Below the pieces are notes generated by a model. It saw only the letters and a program-made list of their open reading frames with translations. It ran no database searches and had not been told where the DNA came from. Shown here one piece after another: positions 8,159 to 15,682 of a stretch of 64,000 bases of DNA; position 1 is the stretch's first letter; every line of letters starts with the position of its first letter. Position numbers and translations under genes: made by a program. Origin of the DNA: RSA11 sp036564135. GTDB lineage: Bacteria; Actinomycetota; Thermoleophilia; Solirubrobacterales; 70-9. The stretch is from NCBI GenBank assembly GCA_036564135.1, contig DATCLC010000062.1:7072-71071 (forward strand). Direction: 5' to 3'.

Positions 8159-9093
8159 CAAGAATCCCCCTCCGCCGCGTCGGTGAGCGCCGCCGTCTGC
8201 TCCTCGAGCCGCGCCATGAGCTCCTCGAGCGCCGCCTCGGCCTGCTCCGGGGTCGGCGGCTTGCCGTGGAACCCGAAGCGGCCCTCCATCGCGGACACGC
8301 CGCGACCCTTGCGCGTCTGGGCGACGATCGCGGCCGGGCGGTCGAGCGTGCGGCTGCGCTCCAGGGCGTCGACGATCGCCTGCATGTCGTGCCCGTCGAT
8401 CTCGACGGCGTCCCAGCCGAAGGCCTCGAACTTGGCGCGCAGATCGCCGAGGTCCATGACCTCCTCGGTCGTGCCGTCGGTCTGCAGGTGGTTGTAGTCG
8501 ACGATCGCCGTCAGATTGGAGACCTTGTAGTGAGCGGCAGCCGTCACGGCCTCCCAGGTCTGACCCTCCTGGCAGTCGCCGTCCGAGAGCAGGCCGAAGA
8601 CGTGCGCGGTGTCCTCGAGCCCGTCGAGGCGCAGGGCGAGCGCGATACCCAGGCACATCGAGAGGCCCTGGCCGAGCGAGCCGGTCGACACCTCCACGCC
8701 GGGGGTCCGGGTCATGTCCGGGTGGCCCTGCAGGTGCTCGCCGATCTTGCGCAGGCCCATCAGATCCTCGAGCGGGAAGTAGCCGTGGTGGGCGAGCGCC
8801 GCGTACTGGATCGGCGCCGCGTGCCCCTTGCAGAGCACGAAGCGGTCGCGCTCCGGCCAATCGGGGCGCTCGGGGTCGTGCCGCAGCACGCGGTTGTAGA
8901 GCGCCGAGACGATGTCCGCGGCCGAGAGCGAGGAGTCGAGGTGGCCCGACTTCGCTACAGCCAGCATCCGCACGCACTCGATGCGCAGAATCGTGGCCCA
9001 CCGCTCGAGCTCAGCGATCGAGGGGGCCCGTTCCCCAAGCGCCGCTTCCTTGGTGGGCGGCCGGGGATCCGGAACCGGATGGAGATGTCTCAC
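8158..9093 (-). CDS. Transketolase, N-terminal (thiamine diphosphate) subunit
   Basis: This 311-residue subunit binds thiamine diphosphate. It has the conserved opening IRIECVRMLAVAKSGHLDSSLSA split as usual (His in SGHLD), FVLCKGHAAPIQYA, the TPP motif beginning LLSDGDCQEG and ending VDYN, and IDGHDMQAI. The frame stays open upstream to 9783, but that part is the reverse of the gene at 9242-9940. The GTG at 9093, giving a VRHLHPVPDP start, fits the family length best. There is no strong Shine-Dalgarno, so the start is moderately certain. It is followed by the C-terminal subunit with a one-base overlap. Confidence 0.9.
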   Translation of the reverse strand: MRHLHPVPDPRPPTKEAALGERAPSIAELERWATILRIECVRMLAVAKSGHLDSSLSAADIVSALYNRVLRHDPERPDWPERDRFVLCKGHAAPIQYAALAHHGYFPLEDLMGLRKIGEHLQGHPDMTRTPGVEVSTGSLGQGLSMCLGIALALRLDGLEDTAHVFGLLSDGDCQEGQTWEAVTAAAHYKVSNLTAIVDYNHLQTDGTTEEVMDLGDLRAKFEAFGWDAVEIDGHDMQAIVDALERSRTLDRPAAIVAQTRKGRGVSAMEGRFGFHGKPPTPEQAEAALEELMARLEEQTAALTDAAEGDS

Positions 9094-9241
9094 GAGGGCG
9101 AGATTAGCGAGCGCGTCAGGATCTGGGTGCGCTTTGGCCGCCTCCACTGCGCGCCACCATACGCCGCAGCCGGGACGGAAAAACTCCGCCTTCGGAGCGC
9201 GGAAGGCGGGCGGCGCGGGGCGATCGGTCAGACTCACCGGC

Positions 9242-9940
9242 GTGCCACGGAGCCCGCGCACCCGCACCCTGGCGATGCTGCTCGCCGCCTTTTCCGTTGC
9301 GTTCGCTGCGGCGCTCGTGCTCGGCGCCTTCGACCGCAAGGACGAGGAGGCCGAGCCGGCGCCGGTCGCGGCGCCGGCGGAGGGCCCCATCCGGCCGCGC
9401 GCCGAGCCGCGCGGGGGGGAAACGGATAGGCCCGCCGAGCAGCCGAGCGCACAGCTCCCCGAGGAGGCGGCCGACGAGGGCGAGGGGCCCAGCGGCCCGC
9501 CGCCCGAGACCGACCCCGAGCGCGCCGCCGCCGACGCGTTCCGAGCCTTCGTGCGCGCTCTCGCGAGGCGCGACGCGGACGCGGTCTGCGCCGCCTTCGC
9601 CCCGGGGGCGCTGCGCGGCGTCGACTTCCCCGACCCCCGCGGCTCGTGCCCCGAGTCCGTCGCCGCCTCGCTCGGCTTCCGCGATCGCCGCGGCCTGCCC
9701 GTCTGGGACACCTCGCGCCTCGGCGGCCCGATCTCCGCGCGGGTCGACGGCGACGAGGCGCGCGTCGTCGCCACCGTCATCACCCGCTACGCCGACAACC
9801 GCGAGCCGTCGATCGAGGACGACGTCGCCTACCTCGAGCTCCGGGGCGACCGCTGGCTTTTGCGCCAGCCGAGCGCGACCTTCTACCGCGCGATCGGGGT
9901 GGCGGAGGTGCCGCCGTCGGTGCTGCAGGCGCCGGAGTAG
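9242..9940 (+). CDS. Membrane-anchored protein with an NTF2-like extracytoplasmic domain
   Basis: The product is 232 residues with an N-terminal hydrophobic segment (LAMLLAAFSVAFAAALVLGAF, here broken around residues 10-30) acting as a signal anchor. A Pro/Glu-rich linker runs to about residue 90. A C-terminal domain begins AADAFRAFVRALARRDADAV and continues to FYRAIGVA; its pattern resembles NTF2/SnoaL-like folds found in actinobacterial envelope proteins. Function is unknown. The start is GTG at 9242; an internal ATG 33 bases later is possible. It is divergent from the transketolase genes and convergent with the mau-like cluster. Confidence 0.7.
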   Translation: MPRSPRTRTLAMLLAAFSVAFAAALVLGAFDRKDEEAEPAPVAAPAEGPIRPRAEPRGGETDRPAEQPSAQLPEEAADEGEGPSGPPPETDPERAAADAFRAFVRALARRDADAVCAAFAPGALRGVDFPDPRGSCPESVAASLGFRDRRGLPVWDTSRLGGPISARVDGDEARVVATVITRYADNREPSIEDDVAYLELRGDRWLLRQPSATFYRAIGVAEVPPSVLQAPE

Positions 9941-9952
9941 GGGTAGCGCGGA

Positions 9953-10016
9953 CGTCGGGATAGGCGGCGAATTGCGCGCGCGGTCGTTATCGCGGATTCG
10001 CGGTTCGGGACGGGCC
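9953..10016. repeat. Dispersed element R1, copy a (short)
   Basis: The stretch around GTCGTTATCGCGGATTCGCG (9983-10002) matches, in reverse complement, the CGCGATTCCGCGATAAC core of the longer copies at 29305-29515 and 45665-45840. It fills the gap between two convergent genes. No reading frame is conserved. Confidence 0.5.
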
Positions 10017-10019
10017 GGG

Positions 10020-11423
10020 CTACAGGCGTTTCGAGATGATCCGCGCCCTCGGCTTGCGGCCCTTCAGCACGGTCACGTAGGCGCGCTTCTTGCCGAGCGC
10101 CGTGGTCCAGAGCGTCGGCCCCTTGCGGGAGAGGAGGCCGCGGTCGCCGCCGCCGATCCTGCGGAGACGGAGCTGGTCGCGCTTGCGCGTGTGGCGCACG
10201 TAGAGGATCCGCTTGCCGCCGAGGGAGGGGTTCGAGAGCCCGGCCGTGACCGAGCGGATCACGGTGCGCTTCCCTTTGCCCGGGCGGTAGACCACGATCC
10301 GGTTCGCGCTGCGTTTGGCGACCGCGAACGCGGCGCGTGCTCCGTCGACGCTGGGCCTGCCGAGCTGCGCCTTGCGCCCGACCTTGGCGATCACGCGCTG
10401 CTTGCCCAGGCGCCCGCCGGCGCGCAGGCGCCGCCACCGGATCCGGTCGCGCCCGCTCTTTCGCACGCGCCAAGCGATAGCGCGCTTTGAGACCGCGACC
10501 GCGTCAGCGTTCGGCGCGGCGAAGCTCGCGACCTGGTCGCCGGAAGAGCGTCGCAGGATCACGATCTCGCCCGCGCGCCGCAGGGCGATGTACGGCCCGC
10601 CGATCGCGGGATCCTTGCCGGAGAGCTGGACGGCCGGGCCCGCGCCCCGGCGCAACCAGGCGTCGCGGTCGCCCCTCTGGAAGACGAGGTCCCCGCCGGC
10701 GATAAAGGGGTCCGCCGCCCCGCTCACCCGCTTCACGTCCGCGGAGGCGACCCCGCCCGCGAGCAGCGCGGCGACGACCGCGAGCAGCGCCGCGTCGCCG
10801 AGCCGGATCCCTCGGTAGAGCTCGGGCCGCTCCGCCATCAGCGCGACGGCCCGCTGCCCGAGCTCGCGGTCGGCGATGGGCGCGAGCGCGACGATGGGCA
10901 GCGCGCGGCCGACCCCGAAGCCCAGGCCGATCGCCAACCCCGTCCCCGGCTCGCCGATCGCGAGCGCGATCCCCGCGAGCGCCCAGACCCCGAAGCTCAG
11001 CACGAACGTCGTGAAGCCCAGGCCGAGCAGGACCCCGTACAGCGCGGCCGCGACCGGCATCGGCATCACCCGGCGCCAGTGTTCGGGGAGCTGGCGGCGG
11101 ACCTGCGGCGCGATGCGCGCCCCGCGCGCCTCGGCCACGGCGGCGATCAGGGCGATAGCCGCCGCGATCGCGTAGGCGAGCGACCCACCCGCGCCGTGCA
11201 CCACCTCGCCCACGAGCGCGAGGCCGCCGAAGGCAAGCAACGCCCCAGCGAGCGCGCCGGGCAGGAACGTCGCGCAGGCGGCGAGCGCGGTGGGCCGGCC
11301 GCCGGTGTGCCCGGTGGGGCCGATCGTCTCGACCATCGAGAACCCGCATGGCGACCAGGTGCCCGTCGCCCCGACGAGCAGCGCCGCCAGCGCGAGGACG
11401 ATCTCGGTGGCGCCCAGCTCCAT
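10020..11423 (-). CDS. MauF/CcdA-like membrane domain fused to a predicted beta-propeller
   Basis: The N-terminal half (about residues 1-240) is a polytopic membrane domain with GTWSPCGFSM near residue 20-30, the type of SPC motif seen in CcdA/DsbD and MauF proteins that move reducing power or assist disulfide-rich proteins. The C-terminal half (about 240-467) is a basic extracytoplasmic region with repeated strand pairs such as DLVFQRGDRDAWLRRG, AIAWRVRKSGRDRIRW, RAAFAVAKRSANRIVVYR and RILYVRHTRKRDQL, which looks like a TolB/TTQ-type propeller. The start is ATG at 11423, overlapping the preceding stop as TGATG; a GTG two codons earlier is possible. It is the last gene of the mau-like operon. 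Confidence 0.72.
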   Translation of the reverse strand: MELGATEIVLALAALLVGATGTWSPCGFSMVETIGPTGHTGGRPTALAACATFLPGALAGALLAFGGLALVGEVVHGAGGSLAYAIAAAIALIAAVAEARGARIAPQVRRQLPEHWRRVMPMPVAAALYGVLLGLGFTTFVLSFGVWALAGIALAIGEPGTGLAIGLGFGVGRALPIVALAPIADRELGQRAVALMAERPELYRGIRLGDAALLAVVAALLAGGVASADVKRVSGAADPFIAGGDLVFQRGDRDAWLRRGAGPAVQLSGKDPAIGGPYIALRRAGEIVILRRSSGDQVASFAAPNADAVAVSKRAIAWRVRKSGRDRIRWRRLRAGGRLGKQRVIAKVGRKAQLGRPSVDGARAAFAVAKRSANRIVVYRPGKGKRTVIRSVTAGLSNPSLGGKRILYVRHTRKRDQLRLRRIGGGDRGLLSRKGPTLWTTALGKKRAYVTVLKGRKPRARIISKRL

Positions 11424-11998
11424 CAGCACGGCACCTTCGTCTGGAAGTACATGACGCAGAAGACCTTGCGGCCGGCGTAGCAGTAGCCCGTGAGCGCGGC
11501 GTCCCCGTTGATCCGCTTCCGCGAGTACGCGCAGCAGTCGACGAGCTTGCGCACGCGCCCGCCGCAGCAGCGGTACCAGGACCCGTCGACCCAGGTGCGG
11601 AAGCCGAAGCGCCGCTGCACTTCATCGCACACCCTGGTCCGCGGGGCCGGGGGCAGCGGGCGCCCGTCCGGGTCGCGCATCACCTCGCCGTTCGGGTGGA
11701 CCGGCTCGCCGCGCGAGTTGATCCGCCGCCCGAGGTTGTCCACGGGGTAGCCCTTCTCGTGCAGCGGGTAGCCCCGCGCGTCGATCCGCGGCAGTCCGGT
11801 CGGGTGCGGGCAGGAGCCGGTCGTGTAGATGTGGCCGCAGAAGTGGTAGGCGTCCGCCTCGCCGGGCTCAACGGCCTTGCCGACCACGCCGCCAGCGGTC
11901 GCCGCCATGAGCGCCCCGCCCATCCGGGCCAGGAACCCGCGCCGCGACGTGTTGCCCGCGATCCCTTCCAGGGCTCGGCCGACGCGGTCCTCAGCCAC
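11423..11998 (-). CDS. Tat-exported cysteine-rich protein resembling methylamine dehydrogenase light chain
   Basis: The 191-residue protein has a twin-arginine signal (TSRRGFLARMGGALMAATAG, residues about 17-36). The mature part holds ten cysteines, including paired ones in WYRCCGG and LVDCCAYS, reminiscent of the disulfide-knotted light chain of methylamine dehydrogenase (MauA). A middle section repeats short Gly/Pro turns (RIDARGYPLHEKGYPVDNLG). Only two mature tryptophans are visible and they are five residues apart (RTWVDGSW), so the distant Trp pair that forms tryptophan tryptophylquinone in true MauA cannot be assigned. The GTG start overlaps the MauE/D gene by 8 bases. The MauA relation is supported mainly by its neighbours. 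Confidence 0.6.
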   Translation of the reverse strand: MAEDRVGRALEGIAGNTSRRGFLARMGGALMAATAGGVVGKAVEPGEADAYHFCGHIYTTGSCPHPTGLPRIDARGYPLHEKGYPVDNLGRRINSRGEPVHPNGEVMRDPDGRPLPPAPRTRVCDEVQRRFGFRTWVDGSWYRCCGGRVRKLVDCCAYSRKRINGDAALTGYCYAGRKVFCVMYFQTKVPC

Positions 11999-12878
11999 TG
12001 GCGACTGCCTCCGCGCGCCGTCGCTCGCCCGCCGCGAGGACGCTCTCGAGCTGCGCCAGGTTGTTGAAAGTTCCCTTCGCCAACACGGTTCCGTCAGCGT
12101 CGAGCGCGACAGCGAAAGGGCTACCCGGGACGTTCAGCTCCAACCACACGTCCGAGTCGGCGACCTCGTCGAAGCGCCCCACCGCGACCGCGGGATGGGA
12201 CGCCACCGAGTCGATCGCCGGGCCGAGGGCGGCACACACCGCGCAACCCTCCGACGTGAACACCGCGAGCCACAGCTCGGCGCTGGGCTTCGGCGGGATC
12301 CGCCGGATCACGTCGCTTTGCGATCCCAGCTCGGGCCCCTCCGACGGGATCTCAAGGGCGGACGTCGGTCCCACGCGCAGGCGCAGGAGCCCCACCTCGC
12401 GGGCGAGCGCGAGCACCGCCGCCGCGAGCGCAGCGACCGCGGCGAACGCGCCGATCAGCCCGAGGCCCAACCACTGTTCGGTCGAAAGCTCATCGGAGGG
12501 CAGCAGCGCGACTGCGACGAAGCCCGCCGCGAGCACGGCGTTGCGCGCCACCGCGGGCCAGCCGATCCGCGAGCGCGCCCCGAAGCAGGCGCAGGGCTCG
12601 CCGGCCCGGCCGCCCGCGATCGCCCCCGCGAGCGCGAGCCCGAACAGCGCCATCAGCGCCGCCCCGAGCCACGCCGCCTCGTCGGAGCCGGCGGCGACGC
12701 CGACCGCGAGCCCGGCCTCGACCAGAACCAGCGCGGCGAGGCCCGCGCGCGCCGCGGAGGGCGCGCGAAAGCCGAACGCAGCGAGGCCGTCGAGCGCGGC
12801 CCGCGGCCGCGCCAGCTTGGCGACCACCGCCGCGGCGAGCACGCCGGCGAGCGCCAGGCGCAGGCCCATCTCCACCAT
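11991..12878 (-). CDS. MauE-like membrane domain fused to a MauD-like thioredoxin domain
   Basis: Residues 1-155 form a DoxX/MauE-type four-helix membrane domain with the characteristic GEPCACFG (Cys96-x-Cys98). After a linker, residues about 200-290 form a thioredoxin-like domain with Cys212-x-x-Cys215 (EGCAVCAALGP). The late VPGSPFAVALDADGTVLAKG is the usual cis-proline and strand region. In mau operons MauE and MauD are separate proteins needed for disulfide formation in the light chain; here they are one polypeptide. It is the first gene of the three-gene unit and overlaps the Tat-exported Cys-rich gene. The start is ATG at 12878. Confidence 0.8.
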   Translation of the reverse strand: MVEMGLRLALAGVLAAAVVAKLARPRAALDGLAAFGFRAPSAARAGLAALVLVEAGLAVGVAAGSDEAAWLGAALMALFGLALAGAIAGGRAGEPCACFGARSRIGWPAVARNAVLAAGFVAVALLPSDELSTEQWLGLGLIGAFAAVAALAAAVLALAREVGLLRLRVGPTSALEIPSEGPELGSQSDVIRRIPPKPSAELWLAVFTSEGCAVCAALGPAIDSVASHPAVAVGRFDEVADSDVWLELNVPGSPFAVALDADGTVLAKGTFNNLAQLESVLAAGERRRAEAVASG

Positions 12879-12947
12879 GCCGCGAAACTACCCGACTCGC
12901 TTGCGCGAGCGCACGCTCGCGCGCGAACCCGGTCGGTGAGGCCCCCG

Positions 12948-13979
12948 CTAGCCGATCGCGACCATGCGCTCGATCGGCAGGCGGGCGCGCTCGGCGATCT
13001 TTTGCGGGACCTTCACCTCGACCTTCATGTCCCGCAGTGAGTCGCGCAGCTTCGGCAGCGTGATCATCTTCATGTACTTGCAGAAGGCCATCCGGTTCGC
13101 CTCGATCAGGTTGGCCTGCGGCGCCGCCTGCTTGAGCGGGTAGAGCATCCCGTTCTCGGTCGCGACGATGAACTCGCCGCCGGGGTTGCGCTGGACGTGC
13201 TTGAGCATCCCCGACGTCGAGAGCATGTGCACGCCCTCGGGGTCGATGTCCCCGGCGGCCACGTACTCCATCGCCTGAGTCGCGCAGCCGCACTCCGGGT
13301 GGATGAGCAGCTCGGCGTTCGGGTTGAGCTCGCGGGTGCGCCGGATGTCGTCGGGCCGGATGCCCGCGTGCACGTGACACTCGCCGTCCCAGACGTGGAA
13401 GCGCGCGTAGCGCTCGGGGTCATCGACCAGCCCGGTCGCCCGCGCCACGTACGAGCCCAGCCACATGTCCGGGCCGAAGAGGATCTCGGTGTCCGCGCCA
13501 TGCTCGCGCCAGATGTGCTCGACGACCTTCACGGCGTTCGACGAGGTGCAGCAGTAGTCGGTGAGCGCCTTCACCTCGGCCGAGGTGTTCACGTACATCA
13601 CGACCACCGCGCCCGGGTGCTCCTCCTTCCAAGCGGCGAGCTGCTCCGCGGTGATCGAGTCCGAGAGCGAGCAGCCCGCGTTGGGGTCGGGGATGAGCAC
13701 GGTCTTGTCGGGCGAGAGGATCGACGCGGTCTCCGCCATGAAGTGGACGCCGCAGAAGGCGATCACGTCGGCGTCTGTGGCGGCCGCCGCGCGCGAGAGC
13801 TGCAGCGAGTCGCCGGTGAAGTCGGCGAGGTCCTGCAGCTCGGGAAGCTGGTAGTTGTGGGCGAGGATGACCGCGTTGCGCTGCGCGGCGAGCTCGCGCA
13901 CTTCGTCCGAGAGGCTCGCGATCTCCTCCGGGGCCAGCTCGGGTGTTGCGGGGGGTTGGAGTACCTGCAAATCCTGCAT
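12948..13979 (-). CDS. nadA: Quinolinate synthase NadA
   Basis: NadA condenses iminoaspartate with dihydroxyacetone phosphate to quinolinate in NAD biosynthesis, using a [4Fe-4S] cluster. The 343-residue protein contains AVILAHNYQLPELQDLADF, GVHFMAETA, and the three expected cluster cysteines: Cys103 in AGCSLSDS, Cys201 in ECHVHAGI and Cys300 in AFCKYMKM. It also has SGMLKHV and the LYPLKQA stretch of the active site. It stands alone, divergent from the glycosylase gene. The next enzyme, nadC, is in the window at 20564-21424 in another operon. No nadB is visible here, so the iminoaspartate source must be encoded elsewhere. Confidence 0.96.
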   Translation of the reverse strand: MQDLQVLQPPATPELAPEEIASLSDEVRELAAQRNAVILAHNYQLPELQDLADFTGDSLQLSRAAAATDADVIAFCGVHFMAETASILSPDKTVLIPDPNAGCSLSDSITAEQLAAWKEEHPGAVVVMYVNTSAEVKALTDYCCTSSNAVKVVEHIWREHGADTEILFGPDMWLGSYVARATGLVDDPERYARFHVWDGECHVHAGIRPDDIRRTRELNPNAELLIHPECGCATQAMEYVAAGDIDPEGVHMLSTSGMLKHVQRNPGGEFIVATENGMLYPLKQAAPQANLIEANRMAFCKYMKMITLPKLRDSLRDMKVEVKVPQKIAERARLPIERMVAIG

Positions 13980-14100
13980 GTCGGTAGGCCTTTCGGCCCC
14001 TGGCGAGGCCAGGTGGCAATCGCTCCTATGTTCGCTGGCCCGTGCCGGTTCGGATGACCGGCCTCAAACCCGGCGAATGAACTGCGTCAAAGTTTAGTCC

Positions 14101-14970
14101 GTGCCCGAGCTTCCCGAGGTCGAGATCGTCGCCCGCCGCCTGGGCGCCCAGCTCGAGGGCGCCGAGGTCGAGTCCGCGCTGGCGCCCGGCATGGTCGCGC
14201 TGAAGACGATCGACCCACCGCTGTCGGCGCTCGCGGGCCGCACGATCACGGGCACGGGGCGCGTCGGCAAGATGCCGATCGTCCGCTTCAGCGACTCGCC
14301 CGCGGACGACTACGGCGAGCTCGAGCTGCTCGTCCACCTGATGTCCGCGGGGCGCCTGCAGGCCTTCGACAAGCGCGCCTCGCTCCGCGACCGGGCCTCG
14401 CGCGTGCTCATCCGGCTCGCCGACGGCCGCGAGCTGCGCCTCCGCGAGTTCGGCTCGAAGCAGCGCGCCTGGGCCAAGCTCCTGCGCGCCGGCGAGCTCG
14501 AGCGGGACGAGATCGTCGCCACCCTCGGGCCCGAGGCGTGGCCGGCGCCGCCGCTCGCAGACTTCGCGAAGGCGATCGACCAGCCGCGCCACCTCCACCC
14601 GCTGCTGCGCGACCAGCGCACGATCGCGGGCATCGGCAGGCAATGGGTCGACGAGATCCTCTGGGAGGCCAGGCTCTCGCCGTTCAAGAAGGGCTCGGAG
14701 CTCGACGCCGAGGAGATCGAGCGCCTGCACGCCGCCCTCCACGTCCTCGGCGACGCGATCGACCACTACCAGGAGGTCATCGGCGACGAGCTGCCCAACA
14801 AGATGCCGCTGCCCCTCAAGGTGCACAAGCAGGAGGGCAAGCCCTGCCCGCGCTGCGGCGCGACCATCGAGGCCGTGTACTTCGCCGAGCATCAAACCAA
14901 CTACTGCCCTGCCGAGCAGACCGGCGGCCGCGTGCTCAAGGACCGCCGCCTCTCGCGCCTGCTCAAGTGA
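14101..14970 (+). CDS. mutM: Formamidopyrimidine-DNA glycosylase (MutM/Nei family)
   Basis: This is a base-excision repair glycosylase/AP lyase for oxidised purines or pyrimidines. It begins directly with the catalytic PELPEVEIV (Pro2, Glu3 and Glu6 after the initiator), from GTG at 14101. The helix-two-turn-helix region has TIAGIGRQWVDEILWEA, and the C-terminal finger has PCPRCGATIEAV and YCPAEQTGGR. Family members usually place four cysteines (CxxC...CxxC) in this finger. Here the last pair reads Cys-Pro-Ala-Glu, so the fourth zinc ligand is absent or replaced. Length (289 residues) is normal. No Shine-Dalgarno is visible, so the mRNA may be leaderless or weakly initiated. Confidence 0.9.
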   Translation: MPELPEVEIVARRLGAQLEGAEVESALAPGMVALKTIDPPLSALAGRTITGTGRVGKMPIVRFSDSPADDYGELELLVHLMSAGRLQAFDKRASLRDRASRVLIRLADGRELRLREFGSKQRAWAKLLRAGELERDEIVATLGPEAWPAPPLADFAKAIDQPRHLHPLLRDQRTIAGIGRQWVDEILWEARLSPFKKGSELDAEEIERLHAALHVLGDAIDHYQEVIGDELPNKMPLPLKVHKQEGKPCPRCGATIEAVYFAEHQTNYCPAEQTGGRVLKDRRLSRLLK

Positions 14971-14995
14971 GCCCGGCCCGGCTTAAGCTCACGCC

Positions 14996-15682
14996 ATGGC
15001 GGGCGCCACGGGACGCCTGACTCCCACCGAGCTCAAGCGCCGCATCGAGACTCAGCGGCGTGGACGTCCGTTCCTCGAGTACCGCGACGCGGACGGCGAA
15101 CTCGTGCTGTTCGAGCTGCCCGACCGCGGCCGGCTGAGCGTCGGGCGCGACGCCGAGGCCGACGTGACGATCGCGGGCGACGAGCGGGTCTCGCGCCTGC
15201 ACGCGGAGCTCGAGCGGATCGGCGGCGCCTGGGTGATCGCCGATGACGGCCTCTCACGCAACGGCACTTACGTGGGCGGCGAGCGCGTCGTCGCCCGGCG
15301 CCGGCTGCGCGACGGCGACGCGATCCTGGTCGGGGAGACGCTGATCGTCTTCCGGGACCCGCGGGAGTCGGGAACCGAGGGCACCGTCGCCGCCCGGGGC
15401 CCCTTCGACGCCGCCGACGTAACGCCCGCCCAGCGCCGCGTCTTGATCGCCCTCTGCCGCCCGTTCGCGACCGGCAGCGAGTTCGCCACCCCCGCGACAA
15501 ACCGCGAGATCGCCGCCGAGCTCCACCTCACCGTCGACGCGGTGAAGGCCCACATGCGCAACCTGTTCGAGCGCTTCGGGGTCGCCGAGCTGCCCCAGAA
15601 CCGCAAGCGCGTGCGCCTCGCGGAGCTCGCGCTGCGCAGCGGCGTGGTGACCCCGCGCGATTTCGATCAAGGTGCCGGGTAG
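14996..15682 (+). CDS. FHA domain protein with C-terminal winged-helix region
   Basis: The 228-residue protein has a forkhead-associated domain at about residues 45-120, with the phosphothreonine-binding signature GRLSVGRD, SRLHAEL and SRNGTYVGG. A DNA-binding-like helix-turn-helix follows at about 165-215 (TNREIAAELHLTVDAVKAHM). An FHA domain reads Thr phosphorylation, so this could be a target or partner of a Ser/Thr kinase such as the one at 18672-20567; that link is inferred from co-location only. It starts at ATG 14996, 25 bases after the glycosylase gene. Its last 16 bases overlap the convergent gene at 15667. Confidence 0.88.
   Translation: MAGATGRLTPTELKRRIETQRRGRPFLEYRDADGELVLFELPDRGRLSVGRDAEADVTIAGDERVSRLHAELERIGGAWVIADDGLSRNGTYVGGERVVARRRLRDGDAILVGETLIVFRDPRESGTEGTVAARGPFDAADVTPAQRRVLIALCRPFATGSEFATPATNREIAAELHLTVDAVKAHMRNLFERFGVAELPQNRKRVRLAELALRSGVVTPRDFDQGAG

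Noticed and set aside
9094..9783. N-terminal extension of the transketolase N-subunit frame
   Set aside because: The extra residues are the reverse of the secreted-protein gene at 9242-9940 and low complexity; the family length fits a start at 9093.
11423..11998. Calling this gene a genuine methylamine dehydrogenase light chain
   Set aside because: No mauB or mauG nearby, and only two tryptophans five residues apart in the mature protein, so the known quinone cofactor cannot be placed.
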